The notes: generated from the sequence alone by a model not told the origin. A stretch of DNA of 64,000 nt from Opisthorchis felineus (GCA_004794785.1 SJOL01002175.1:61857-125856); one strand, 5' to 3'. Numbered from the stretch's first letter, positions 22,636-37,700 are shown. A program made the numbers and translations.

Positions 22636-25600
22636 CTAAAAAGGAAACCAGAATTGTACGAAACGAGTTTACGTAGTCTAGGTCAGGAAAAACAACGGTA
22701 GTTCCCCCCTCTAGCATACTTTCCGTACATTATACCAGCACTACTGCACGGTACCTTGAGATTTGGCTGAGGATCGATCTACTTTGAGTAACCAGCTCAA
22801 TAAAGATCATGTGTCCTTCGAAAATACCCGCAACATTGACCCTACGGAGAGATGCAAATGTGCTATCCTACCAGATTTTCGAGGGGAACTGAAAGGCCGA
22901 ACTGATCTTGCCTGTGTTCATTTTGTCCGCAAGGCATGTGCGGTTGATTTCGATGCTTCCAAATAAAATAATACGACTGAAGACCACTTGAAGTTGTTAA
23001 ACTAAGGTCAAAGTCGCATCATGAACCCGGCTGCTCGGAACCTAATGAGGTCGTACCTTTGGTGGGTTTTGATACAGAGCCATCACCTGAAGAGAAGCGA
23101 AAGCGTCTGAACAGACTTCACGAAGAAGCCAGCCAGTATTTATTACTATTTAGCGTGGAATTCGACTTGTAGGGCTGGCTGAAAATAATTCCTGTAGTTG
23201 AACAGTATAGCACTCGTCACGTAGTCTGATACTGACTAGCCTGTGGCGGTCCCTGAGAGCTGTTTTTTTCTCTTTGTTAGCAGATTACTTACAGTTTGTG
23301 GGTAATAAGGAAACTTCGAATTTTCAAACGGAGGTCACTTGTTTCACCAGCCTGTCAGCCGATAAGGTGTGTGCAGACCTCGACCCCATTAGGACAAAAA
23401 AACTCAATAGTTACATTACCACCCGTAAAATACATCGTAAACGAATTGAAAACATGTTTCAGCCTTTCTACTTCAGTTGCCTGTCTTCCTTCTTTTGTTG
23501 CATTATCGAAACGGTGTGTTTCATTGGAATTGCTAATTCCTTACGGGAATCATAATGCTCAGACTTTACGTCATCTTAGGCTGCAGCCAAGTAATTTGAA
23601 TTGCCCGGATCTTTTTAGCACACAGCGGTTCCCAATCCCCTACTCTATCAGACACGAACTTTGACTGGTGATTTATGCGATGGACAGTTAACCCCTTATT
23701 CACGTCTCGCACTCATCGCTGCCGGCTCTGTTAATCGCTGTTTATGTTTGTTGCCGTTGTGGATAAGTGCCCTTGTAGGGGAATTTCTTGCCTGGAATCG
23801 CACGTAAACGGTCAGGATGGATTTCAGGCCGCTATCAACCTCGTGACGAACCACGTGACAGGACCACTCCGCTCAGCACATATTCCAGGTAGTTCTGCCT
23901 ACTTGTCCAGGGTCATTCCCCTCTTGACCCATGTCCATTTGTATCTGACTTGAATGCAGCTCGCGCACATTCGGGATTGTGACGTTTTGCAACACTGTAG
24001 ATGCCTGGCGACCACCCTATCCCTGTGAGGTCGAATAGAAGCAAAAGCAGGTTCTCTGGAACCTGTCATACTGCTCCGGGTTCTACAGGAAGTAAGAAGA
24101 ACATGACCGTGATGAAAGCACTCCACCAAGCGTAAAAGAAGTGGTTTAATATCATAATGGTTCTGTGGATAGACAGCTCCATGAGTATGGCGTGAAGATA
24201 ATCTGGACGCTCTTCGCTTCATTGGACAGGAAAATACTAACAAGGCTTCTGAGACATCAGCAAGACACGACCATGTACCATCTATCGGGAGACTTGCGTC
24301 GCAACTACACTAAGCTTGTTCCCACATGCAAAGACGTTTGAATAGCCTTGAACAAGAATGACGCACAAGCTAAATATTTTTGGACTGAGAAAACAATACC
24401 TTACGTGTGCAGTTTCTAGCGACCAGAAAACCTTCCCCAAAAAAGGTTGATCCCGTTCATTTTGGGGAGGACGACCGGACTGTAGAACTACTGCCTATCA
24501 GTCGAGTAAATTATAACAGAGGGAAAAATGGTGTGAATGACCGATAAGGAACGAGAAAACGTAACCTGTTGAAACTCACATTCAACTTGCGTTGTAACTC
24601 ATCCATCTGTGTCACGTACTCATCGTATCTTTGCGCAAACATGGCACGCAGTGAGGCGTAGGTGGCTGCGTCCTCCTTCAGTGTTTTCAATTCGTTGCGC
24701 ATCTTTTGCATGGTGTCCGTAACAATCAGCTTTTCGTTCTCGTATTTTTGTTTCAAATTGGCCAAAGCAGTTTCGGCAGTGGCTTTATTCGCCCGCAGCA
24801 TGTTTCGCAAAGCCACAACTTGTTCTCGCTTGATCTCCACGGTTCCTTTCAGACGGAATATTTGTTGTTGTGCCTCTTCCAGGTCTAAGTTGCTTTGACC
24901 GGTGGACTTTTGAAGACAGAGACAGAAGAACTATATTCAATCGATTAACACTACACAGCGAAGCGATATAGTTGACTGCAATGTGATGAAATGGGCTTGA
25001 CAGTACCAGTAAGGAACTGCTGAACCCAATAAAAAGAGAGAAAACAATTGTACAGTTGGGTTCGCAGGCATTAATACATGCTTAGACCGACAGTGTGATT
25101 GGTCAATTTACGCTCAGAGAAAGTGGTGGTCGTTTAAAATGCATTTGCGCCCAAGCTGGCAAGTTTCGTAACCTATACAGCTCTTTTCACAACCTCCAAG
25201 AAAATATAATGAGCCGAAAATGAATGCTCAGTTAACAGTCATCTGCTGGCAAAAAATCGTCTGAACATTCGTGTTGTCTTTGAGTAGCAGCCGCAGATTT
25301 CGGAGCAAGGACCCACATTCCATAGCCACTACACGACGGGGCATACGGCGGGAAGGAGCACATTTTGATCCTCTTTTTTTCGGTTAATTCGAATAAGTAC
25401 AATATGATGGATATTGACAGATCATTTGACTTGAAAATATCAAATACCATGCACACCATTTAGGAAGATCTATCTTGAGACAGGTTCCGTCTTTGGCACA
25501 CATTTTAGAGGTCATACAGGAGAAGATACAATAAATGCTTAGAATGCGAGGGGAGAGGGTGTATCGCCTCGGATTTTTGCATGATTTGGGATCGAGATGA

Positions 25601-28600
25601 AAAAGTCGACCATAACCGAATTTTAGTGAGGAAGTAGTCCATGAAGTGACTACGGCCATCCGAATCGTAATGACCATCCACCAAAGCTAGGCAGCTTCAG
25701 ACAGCACTCAGCGGGACAACATTACAATGCCACAACCATATTTACGAAACAAATTACCGAACACTCTGCACCCTCGTTCTGGAATAATCACGATGGCACA
25801 GAAAGCGCTGAGTTGAAACTGTCGACTCTGACTGTTCGATATCCAGAGTAAGCTGTTCGCTGTGTGATCGACGCGACCTTCCGGTGTTCCGGAATATATG
25901 CATACATATAATTTTGACCTCCGTATTAGCATAACGAAAAGAGGAAATGTTTTGACACCCGATCAGATTCATGCATCACCAATCCCGGGCAAAGCTAAAC
26001 CATCTTCCTTTAAAAAGTAAAAGTGACCAGAGCACTGCATTGTGACAGTCATATACCAAAGCACATTCACCACCCGTGGAGAATAACATGATCAATATAG
26101 AACCAAGATATCCAGACCGAGAAAGAGAAAAGGAATTGGAACCGCAGAAGAAGTCTGGGCACTATGTCGCGCTCGCACACGTCCTTCCTGGTTCTAGCTA
26201 GGTTAATATTAATAATAGTTCAGCTGTAACACACTTTGGACGCATAGCTGCCATGCCACCTGAAGGAAGCACGAGGGCTGAGTTACTGTCAGGTTACCCA
26301 GGCGTAGACAGAGGCAGTCGAGATGCTAGGGTTGGGTTCGAACCATGGAATTTCCGATCAGTAAGCACGCGCCTTAACCACTGAGCTCGTAGCCATGCAT
26401 TGAAAGGGCGCCACAGTTGAAAGATTTCATTAGAGTCAACACATGTTAGCAGTAATCCTACTGGGAACCTCACAAATAGGGCAGTTTCTCTTTACATGAT
26501 GACAGGGGATAGGTCAGTTGCTGGAATTCTATTCGTATTACACAGGAATACAAGGGTGAGTTTGAACCAACGAGAAATTAGAGCCAAAACCCAAAAGAGT
26601 AGTCTGTGGTAGAAGGAATTACAAGTTTTGCTATCTCAAGCGCTACAATGGACCACAGTATGTTTATGCGCTGAGCAAGATAATACTACACAGCAGTGGT
26701 CCTCAGCCAGGTGATTAGCGGGAATGGAGGTCTTAGAGTGAAAGCAGCTAGTGGAATATTTAGCCTTTATCCAGTCCATCTAATGTTTGAATCACTATAC
26801 ACTCCGCATTACCATGTTTTGTTGTCACTTGGCATCCAATTACTACTTAACCTTATCTCTTACAGATGGCAGTATGTTCAGGACGCATACATTGCACCTC
26901 AAGATACGTTTCACCTTCCAGGGAGGTTCTACACAGGCAAGAGAGCAACAGTTGGTACACTCTACGGCTACAACTCGCGTGCATGTAACATTAGCCCTAT
27001 TTGTGTTTCCGCTACACTCTTTCAAGAATTTCACAGGTTATCTATTCATGAGGCCCAAAGATGTATACGAGCCCAAGACGTGCACTGACTGAAACGCCAA
27101 GAAAGTCGCCAAAATTGCCCGCTTATCATTAGGTCACTACAATGGGCTGAATAGACCAGCGAATACCACAACGAACAGTCAGTCAAACGAGGATGAACGA
27201 AGACCGGTAGGGCAAAAAACTATCGCACATGTTGAAGCCTGATTTGAAATGAAGTGAGATTGTATAGCCTGGCAGTAGAATTTAAACTTGTCTAAGTGTC
27301 AGTTTGTTTAGCTGAGCGGCAGTCTTTATGTCAGGTCCCCGTTCCTCAGCGTTTACTATTGATTGTGCGACCCGTCAAGTTCCGTGTATGCCCGTCTTGA
27401 CTCCGACAAATGCTTTGGTGTTTGTGTGGGAGGTTAAACCTCAACTGATTCTTGTGCCAATGGATTCATTACAATGAAGTTAGTGGATTAGATACAGTGG
27501 GGAAATTCCACAATTTTGTTTTTATAGCCCTTGCGTCTAATGAAGTGGTAGCCACGAGTCAACAGCCTACGGCAGAATAACCTGGTTTGAGCGTCATCAA
27601 CAACCGTAAACTGTTTTGATTAGATTAGTCATTTTGAAGTGGTATTTGAATAATTTGAACAAGTTGAATTTAGAATTGAAAGACTGGGAAGTTCCGCCAC
27701 TGATTGGTAAACCTTATCTTCATCTAGTAGTAATCTGTCTATTGTTTTTTGTGTTACAAGTCAGACCACGTATGTCCATTACGGATTAAGAGAGTAAAAA
27801 GCCTGAAAACGAAAATGGAACGCCTTGTACCCTCCGGAGCCTCACAGATTTTGTGTGCAAAACAATTATGAAGAAATGGCATTAATGAAGATTATTTCAC
27901 CCTACTACTTATGAGTAGATTTTTTAATGCACGGGATGACTTTGATTGGGGGCACCAAAACCCAGAATAGGTCAATCGTCCGCGATGAACCGAAAGAGGA
28001 ACACATTCGAAAGCAAGTTGAGAACCAAGGATATTCAGTGTCAGTGGTAGTTTTTTTTATTTTGTTGTGGGTGGTTGTGGGATATCTACTGTTCACATTC
28101 ACATCATCTCGTCCTCCTGTGTTTGCGTAATTATTCTGATGAGTTCACACCAAAGTATACAAAATGGGGGCGAAGTTTTGTGGAGCATGAATTCCCAAAG
28201 TAGTAAGAATTCAAATCAGGCTGCCTGCTACAAACTCCAGCGATTTGGAGGAGGCGCAATGGGGAAGCTCCATTATAATAAGGGACTTGTACAGCGGAAA
28301 GCGACAAGGCAGCAGGGCGGAGTCACGGCTTTGTGCGAGCGATTGTCACTCGTAAGTACTTCATTAGGTGATGCACCAGATGCTCATTACAAAGGTAGCC
28401 ATCATCAACTTCATCATCATTGACAGCAAAATACCAGTGTTCAACAGTGGTGCTTCGCCGCCACCTCTCTGTTTGCGCCAGTCGCATGAGGAAACTCATT
28501 TGGGGTTGTGCGAATGTGTGGAAATTCCATAACACAAAAGGAAAAAACCAACAAGGCTTCAAGCAACACTATTACCTGATTAAGCAATTGCGTGTACTGC

Positions 28601-31600
28601 TCCATGGACGTGTTGAGCAAATGACGAAGCTGGTTGGCGATGAGTAGTTGTCCATCAACCCCAGCCAAGAGTACATCTGTTGCAGGGCCACTCGTTGTAA
28701 CGCTTGCCAGACAGCGATCTCCCTCTTCTGCCGCTGCCGTGTGATCAGAAGCAATGGAACCTTCAGGAGAGTCTTTGCTGAAGTTGTTGAGTGGGATTCC
28801 TAGGCGTTGGATTAGTTCTACTACCTACGGTGAAAATGGTATTGAGCGAGGGTAAAAATGGTGTTAGAAACTAAAATAAAACAATTCTGCCGAGTACAAT
28901 ATATCCTAAGGTATATAACTGATTATTTATCCACAAGTAGGACCTGTGACGGACTGAATAGTCCTTGTTGTTCGGAAAAGAAGTCATCATGCAACGCGGA
29001 AGGACTAAATTACATCGGAAACGAAAATAAAGATCAAGCCATAGGGTAATTGGTGAGCATAGACGTAATACACTATTCATAAGGTTATTGAAAATTGTTT
29101 GAGAGCGCACGACAGGTTTCGCCTTTCCTGGGGCTCATCAGGTAGACGCAGTCCCCGAGTTCCCGTCAACCTTATGTTCTACTTGAACCCAAATTGCACG
29201 AAATTAGCGCAATACACTCGTTTGCAAACCAACTTGGTTTTTAAGCTTAAAAACATCATAAACGAGATTTAGCTGGGTTCCAGGTGAGTCTCCCGCAAAA
29301 CCAAATTGGTTTGCAAATGAGTGTATTTCGCTAATGTGTAAGTACTTTTAACTACCGGCTACTTACTTGAGTCCGCAATGAAATCTCTGAAGTCTCTCTT
29401 GTGCAGATCCTGAAAAAATTGACCATCAAAACTATTAGGGTCTGTAGACTGATTGCAAGGAGACGATAGTCAATGCGAAAGTACTAGAGCAGCCGAACCT
29501 TCAACGAACAAGACATCGCATATGTTTTGATTCCAACGTGGACAGCAGACGACCGCGTTGCTAGCCTGAATTGAGGACCAAAGGTTGTCGCACCGACAAT
29601 TTCAGTAGACCTCAAAGGATCGAGAAGATACCCAAACTACCACACGACGGTAGGGTTCAATCTCATAGTGACAACCTATAGGCAACGTCGGCAATGGCGG
29701 AACCTTTTTGGGAGAAATAAACCGGCGACCAATAAACCAGTTAGTTACATGCTAGGTGCAAATCAATCATAGAGTCATGTTGAATTATGCTCCCCACGAA
29801 AACTACCCATGCCATGCCGCAGGCAGTTGATACAATGCAGTGCATCAGCCCCAAACAAAACGTGCAGAGTGTGGAAGGCAGAAAATGCACCATTTCCGTG
29901 TAGACAAGGTTGGTGAAAAGATAATATCGAGGGAGCGAAAGTCCACAGCTCCAGTCGAATTACGCCTCCATCAAAACCGACGGCAACCGCAGTAAAAAGC
30001 GCCGATGCGTTCGTCTATGTAGATAAAAGGTAATCGTCAATACGATCAGAAGTCGAGTTGCAGCTCTTTTTGTTTAGTCCCGTTCATGAACTCGCAAATT
30101 CGCTTACCCATGAACAATTCGAGTGGATGTTATTTGATTTACTGTCCGTGTTCAACAGAGCGACCTGATGAGTCACTGTATAGAGGTTTATGCGCCACCG
30201 GTTACGAGTGATTAGTATGGCGACGGTCACGTGACTCAGTGTGGCTTTGTATGATCGATTGTGTGTGTATTGTATTGGCAAGAATACACAAAGCCGTACA
30301 CTGATGCAATAGCCGTTGTGGATAACAGCCTCGTTATCAAATGTTCCAGATGTCCCCCATCAGATCTAAAAGACCGCTTTCATTTCGCTTTCAGGGACTT
30401 AGCAATTCCTTCGATTGAATTCCTAGGTTGCTTTATTCCGACAAAACTACTAAAATTGAGCGAGTACTATGTGACAGTAACCAGATTACTGTTACGTTTA
30501 ATATGAGACCATAACCCGAATGGTCAATTCGTTGTAGACTAGCTTGTTACGGACCAATTTACCACAAGACCGGATTATTGTAGGAAATTTTATTAAATGA
30601 AACAGAACAATTGTGCGATACTTCACTTCCGGAAGGCAACCCGTTTTCTGGAGTGTATACCGGTAAACCATGTTGGGGAAAGCATTCAGTTGAGTGTTTT
30701 GAGCGCACACCTCGAAGTGGGCTTTTTGTCGAACTTACGACTTCAGCATCCCTAGACCAGACAACTGCAAAGAGGGATTCTATCATGTTCTGAATCACGC
30801 TTCTTCGAGAGGACGTCCATGTAGTTGAACCATTTTGTTCTGGATAGCCAGAATCACATATTGGGTTGGGGGCGGCCTGGACAGTGATAACTCAGAGACT
30901 ATAACACGAAGTTACTTACCGGGGGAGGTCCGCAGTTCGAATCTAGCGCTGAACTTCGACTGCTCCTATTTAGGCTTGAGCACCCTGGTACTGCATCGGC
31001 CATCGTGCTTCCTTCGGGCTGCATAGCAGCAATGCATCGAAAGAGTACTACATCCGAATGACTGAGTCTTTGAAGTGTATTGTCATCTTAAAATTTTGTT
31101 TTGATCCTTTGGCGCATTGTTCGCTGAATATTTTCCGTGAGTATGCATTTTGGCGCAGTATCTCGCTGTTTTGTTCTCACTTCGCTTCTGGACTAGACTT
31201 GCACAGTGCGGTACACGCCCTATCGACTTGAATATGATGAAATAAGTCGTGCGGTGGCCGCGACCGGGAATTGTACCCGAATTAAAATGACCCGTGATCA
31301 ATTGGCCTACGATGAAGTTAACATGGTAACCTGGCAGATTACATGCATGGTTCACTCCCTACGATTGTCTGGGACGGTTTCGTGTTGCTCTCCTAAAGCT
31401 CGGAATGTTGAATCACGTGAGTCACTGCCATACTGGATGAGGCTACCAACTTTCCAAGAAATACGAGAAAGTAAGGTAAACAAAGCAGTACAGTCCGTTC
31501 GCAGCGTGAATAAACTCTGTTGGCACTTTGACGTTACCGTATCAGCTGACCACCTCACAGATGAGTGAAAGCATAAGGAGGCTTAAGAGGTCTTTGAAAA

Positions 31601-34600
31601 TTCAGTGTGGTTTCGCCAACTGAAACACAGTAGGGGACTGTTTGATCCAGACCCCACAAGCAACTTTTGTCGTGTAGTTAATGTGCTACGCACATATAAG
31701 TAAACCAGGCGAATACTTTGGACCGGTTCGCGAAATGCTGATCCGAATTTCCAATAGAAAAATCACTGTGGAGACAGTGGCGGCCCGCCTAAGGTGACGG
31801 TTGAGCCTAGAAATAAGTCATACTCGACTGTTTTCTTGAAGCAATTTAATTAGGTAGCCAGTGTCACCAATACCGGTGACACTGAAGTCAAGTTTACCCC
31901 CACAGACTTTGGAGATTACGTAGTAGCAACCTTTTGCGGGACTTACACATGCCGCAATAAAGAAGTGAAACCTTTAACCACCATGCTCGTGGTGCTGATC
32001 ACTTGTTCTCTGTATGTTCCCAACCAACTTGCAAATTACCTTGGTTGTGAGGTGCACCCTCGAACAAAAGCCGGTTGGCGCGGAGAACGTGGTCCGTAAC
32101 AAATCCTCATGAAACTTCAATCGCAATGTCTCTCAAATGAAACCCCACGCATACTATGGCGTCCGCGAAAAGCGGCTCACCATCTGCTGACCCAACGGCT
32201 GGTCTGATCAGAGGACAAGCTCGCACTGTCACTTGGACTGCTATCACTTCCAAGATTGTCTGTACCCTACTTGACGCTGACAGCCAAAGTATGAGCATAT
32301 GTAGTCTCCACGATCGTGGGTCAGGTATCATCTACCTTACAGAGACCCAACTACCAACTCGGGTGAATGGAGAAACCTTGTTTCTAGATCGGACGCCGGC
32401 TCTATCAAAGCTGACCAACGGATAACTGACGCCTCCAAGATGTAACAATTGCCATAGGCGACCATAGTAACAACGCATCTCCAAGGCTCACAGAGCCTGA
32501 TTTTAGACGGTTTCCGTGAACTTGATTGGTAGTCAAGGACTATGTATAAAACCCAACCGCAAAAGTCATTCAGTCAGTCAGTTTATCAGCCATAAAACCA
32601 TGTATTAAGGGTACCAAGGGGGTGCGGTACTCCCGGAGAGAGATCACTTCCCAGTAGGGGCCAAATCGCCCTTCCCCGTGATGGTTTTACGATTACTTCA
32701 CATCACTTTAGTATCAGTCCACTTCGGTGTATCACACATAAACCATGTACCAAGGGAACGTTAGTTCCAGCTGCTACAGTTTTGATCGCTGGAAAAATTG
32801 GAGAGCATGAGAGATATAGCCCAGCATTGGTGTCCATGTCATGACCAGTTAGTACAGGAGACTGGGCAACTATGCACTGAAGGCGATAGCTTTGATACAC
32901 GAGAGCTACTATGTGACTGAGCCATGTATGCCAGTGTCATCAACCATCCGGGGAGGTGGCAGTTGTCGATCCGACTCAGTTTGCTGATTAGCATTTCCAT
33001 ACTTCGCTACCAGGCAATAGACTGTCTACCCCTCTCAGTCGCTTCCATTCAGCACAGGGTTGGGCAAAAAGAGCTCTGTGAGGCAGACGTTCTTCTGGCA
33101 TGCGAAGTACATGCCCTAGTTAATGTAACCTAGGGAGCGTGAGGAATTCATCCATCGTGAGAGAGTTGCCTTTTCCTAAAACCATCAAGTGTACCTCAGC
33201 ATTACTAATCCGATGTTCCCACCTACGAACAATGGTAGCAGGTCGTCAACGGAATCTCGAGACGGAACAGCTTGATGATAACGGGTGGACGGAAAGCCCC
33301 GGTTGGTGGACGAGACGACAGTATGTACCGTATATTTGGCCGGTTCGGATTTAGCTTGCACTGTGAAAACCGTGGCCGGTTCATAAACTTTGTCCCGTTC
33401 ATTCAGTTCGTCGTTCGCAGCACATTTACTGACGACGACCATACAGACTTGTCATCATCAAAGACAGCAACATCAGTGTTGACACTGGTGTTTCACAGAA
33501 TTGAAGAAAGCACAAACAAATTAGCTGATGCACCATATGCCGGTTGTATTTCGCTGTATCTCCACGGGTACATACTACAGAACAATGTTTTTAAAAAATA
33601 AAACAGAACGAGAGCCGTTACCACCGAGATGTCGGAAGCAAGCCAATCACCAAGAGAGTGCCAACGATACGATCACCTCCTTCTGATTAAACAATTCTGT
33701 TTTGCATCTCGTATTAGCAATAAATCCAACAGACTATAGCACATTACTGTTCGTGGTTTTGTAAACGATGGGAAACGCAGCCGACTATAGGTGAAGACGT
33801 CATCCATCGTACTTTTGCATCCGGATTTCAGTTTATATTTGGGCGTGGTGAGACGTACTTATTCACACACTACTGTATCTAAATCGGGATGTGTTCCGCC
33901 TGTCTGAGTCAAAGTTACCTCTTAGTTGTGTCAAGGTAGGTGGATGATCACTCACGTTTAAAGGGTAGACGAGATTGAGGATAGCACAGTGAGGTAGTGG
34001 AACTTTGACTTCAGGAGTTGGGATTCGGTTGTCGTGGTTGTAAACGAGTATAATTTTGGCAGTATGGCGGATTCATTTAATAGCTGAGTTTAAACGCTGC
34101 TCCACCAGGTCACTAATAACGTCTCCTCTAAATTTCAAATTCAAAAGAGCCCCAAAAAGGGGCGAAACCGGTCGTGGGCTATCGAAGAATTTTCAGCAAC
34201 CTTATCAGTAGTACATTGCGTAAAATTACATGCATCGCGATATCTCGAATATCGTAGCAACTGAAACATGAGGCGGCCTGGTGCAGCACATTCAGTTGCA
34301 TGGAAACATCACAAACGAGAGATTCAGCTGGGTTCCAGGTGAGTCTCTCACAAAACCAAATTGATTTGCAAATGAGTGTATTTCTCAAAAGAACTACCTT
34401 TAAGATTGAACAGATATGCACGTTCTTTGGCCGAAACGTGCTGTTTCTTCAAATTCTGGTGGCGTTTGTGTGAGGATAAAATATCCCCTCCAAATATGCA
34501 AGTTCCGGGTTGATAGTATTATCCGCACAAAAATGTTCACTCATAACATGACATTCTAACTAAGCCCCTTTTATAGTGCATCGGTACAAAACTAGAGAAG

Positions 34601-34755
34601 TGAAGATACTCACCGGTCTAAGTGTGTTTTCAGTAAACTGACCTACTAAGTGTTCCATCTTCTCGGCGGATCAGTTCGGTATCAAGAAAGGTAACTGTGT
34701 CATTCACCCCGTGCTCGACTGGTGTCTGAAGCAGTTTCTTACATCGACGCTGTAA

Positions 34756-34790
<35 letters not shown>

Positions 34791-37700
34791 AATAGCTCCT
34801 CTGGAAATTCGCCCGTCTACTAGGGTCTTCCACTCGCATTTTAATGCTATGAACATATCGGCTAGGATAGAAACAAGTGGGTCTCCCATGGCGACACCTT
34901 CAGTCAACTTGTAATATTGACCTTGGAATCTGAAAATGACATACTCTGTGCAGAACAGGGGAAGGCGTTTAGGTTTCAAGGTTGATATCGTTGGTGTGGA
35001 CAAAATCACATACGGCTTCAAGTAGATGTGGTATCCAAACTCGCGAGCTGTTCACCTTGAACATTCAAGCGTGCTACCGATTCTACTAGTCCGAAATATC
35101 CCTCAATGTGTGGGTTATCAGTCGATCGCACATTAGTTTCAGTATTCGTCTCAACCATTTCGCTAGTTTGTGCTGAGAGGAAATCGCCACCGACAAAATT
35201 GGTCTGGCTTGTGGAGTTTTGGAAGATCTTAGAGATGCGGCCGGTTTCCGTTGAAAGACCATACGATCCGCCAGAAGAGACAGGATTTCATCTTCTCCTG
35301 CCTGACTTTGGTAATCTTGAAGGTGAGACGGGATCTCAGATGGTTCTAATCGAAGGTATCCAAGCGTCGAGGTCGGTGATAAAGCCCTCGCAAATATCTA
35401 TCTGGTGTTGGTTCCAGTAGCGTGGATCATAGACAACAATATCTATCTGGTGTTGGTTCCAGTAGCGTGGATCATAGACAACCTGTATACACATACTTTC
35501 AACACAGGACTTAACAGAGTCGATGCGCGTTTTCAGCTGACTACCCCGACGACGGCGCCATTCTGAACACGGTTTAAGAACAAGAGTAACCCTGGTGATG
35601 GTGGTACATGGGTGGTGAAGAACACGCCAGAACCAGCTGAGTGGATATTGTTAGATTAAATACTTTGGTCAAACGATGCCAAAGCTTAACTGATGAGCCC
35701 CAAATAGGGCAAAACCGGTCGCGGGCTGTCTAAGAGTTTTCAGCCACCTTGCGAGTAGAAACTATACTGCGATATCTCGAATATCGTACCAACTGAAACG
35801 TGAGGCCGGCTTTGTGCAGCACATTCAGTTGAAGAATATCATAGAGGAAAGATTCAGTTGAGACTCCCGTGGAAACCAAATTGATATGAAAATGATTATA
35901 TTTGTCGAAATCTGTCCAATTTGGGTTCAAGTAGAACATAAGGTTGACGGAAACTCGGGGACTGCGCCAACCTGAGGATCCCCAAGAAGGAAGAAACCGG
36001 TCGTGGGTTATCAAAGAGTTTTCAATAACCTTACGAGTAGTGTTCCTTCAAGAAAATACACTGGTCATGCATCTCACAACAAACAAATACTCTCCTGTTG
36101 TGCTGTTTTTAGCCCTGTTCAAACTCTTTCATAGGTGGTACTCGGTTGCTTCACCGTAACTAAAGATTAGTCAGGTATGTGGCGCCATTGTAGACTGGCA
36201 CCAGCGAATCTGGAACAAAATGATAAGAAAACAGGTGCCAAGCGAAGCGTCGGATACTTTGTCTGGAGGAATGTATCATGGTCCAAAATGAATTGTCTGT
36301 CACACAAATGTTGAGTTATCCCTCACTGTAATCCCTAGCGTCTATCCGATTTAGAGCGCCGCACACAGGGAGGCGCGAACCGTGCGGTTTCGCAGACAAT
36401 TACAAGTCTGCGCAGTGTCTCTGATAACCCCCTTCAAAGATGCGAAGCATCAGTGTCAACACTGATGTTGCTGTCTTTGATGATGAGGATGTTGTCCATG
36501 TGACCCACCTTTTGTCTGGAGATTTCGCAAAATTTGCCTGCGGATAGTGGTAGATGACATTCGTATTTTCAGTCCTTATTCAGATCGCGCGGCAGACAGT
36601 AAAGCATAGGTGGGTCGCTCTCAGTGTTGGCTTCAGAAAATACAATACTCCTCACTCTAAACATGATCTTGAAAATGTACCCAACGAAAACGACAAATGG
36701 AAAGGGGGGCTATCCACATGCTGTGGTGATCCAGCCTTGCATTCGTAGGTGTCTCACGAACTATACCAATATACCCGACAGTAAAACCTCCCGTGAGAGA
36801 CATCCATTGGGAGAACTGAAATGTCCCTATGTGCACAGTCTAAATACCCAACAAAAATTAATGAATTTATCCCATGCCTATTTGGCATACTAAGGCTTGA
36901 TAAGACAGGAAAACCGGCGAACTGAGTTCTCAAGCGACTAAACGGAAACTTCCAAACGGTCGATATTCAGACTACATCATGCAGTAGAGCCTTCAATAAG
37001 GGACATTTCCGGATTCCCCATTGGCTTTCGCTAAAAGTCCCATGAGAATTGGAGACATTGGGGATACTGGAGCCAAACCGGACAAACATCAAGTTCATTG
37101 TTACGAAACCGAGAAACTAGTCTCAAACGGTGCTGTGTTGTGAAGCGGCGGTTTTCTACTAATTGCTCTCCGACACATGAAATTGTGAGCGAAGGAGTTC
37201 AGGTTGTTGACGCGCTGATGTTCTGACAACGAATGGTGAAAATGGACCACAGGGAGGAATAGTAAGCATACCTCAAACCGACGCATTTCACCTCAGGCTG
37301 GTGTTGTTCGACAGCTACACCAACGTTTGTAACGTTACCGGTCGTAAGTTGAGACAAAATACGATATCCGTGCACGTACAACTGTTTATGGAGGTTAATT
37401 CTCAAGTATGTTTTAATATGATTTTTGTGAGGAGAGGATGTATCTGTTCACTGCTCGAGGTTTCATCTACGCACTGTTCTCCTGAGTTTTAGTGACTTCT
37501 TTGTTAGGTACTTCGCCAACCGATAAAACCTGTCTAAGTGTGTTGAGCTCGAGATAGTTCAGTGGTTAAGGCGCGAACTCACTGGTCAGAAGATCCTTCA
37601 TTCAAATCCAACCTCTGCGTCTCGATTGCTTCTATCTAGGGTTGTGAAACCTGGCTTTCTTTGGGTGGCATGGCAGCTAGGCACCGGAGGTGTTACAGCT

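Larger units (their letters stand above)
34704..35560 (-). pseudogene. Third Penelope-like element: RT fragment
   Basis: The minus strand encodes [20 protein letters not shown] followed by ILADMFI (about 34840-34930), the Penelope RT motif B region (G.AMG.PLS...A). Upstream on the minus strand, to about 35560, several frames carry further RT-like sequence. A (TA)n run breaks the frame at 34758-34786, before the YVDD motif. Copies of the ribozyme-type repeat flank it on both sides (34147-34402 and 35685-36060). Confidence 0.65.

Noticed and set aside
26696..27088. 130-codon plus frame in BICD intron 5
   Set aside because: Overlaps another frame of similar length, no domain and no transmembrane or signal pattern that convinces.
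37545..37620. tRNA gene
   Set aside because: A and B boxes are present, but there is no acceptor stem or anticodon arm and the same body follows as in six other copies; it is the head of a SINE.
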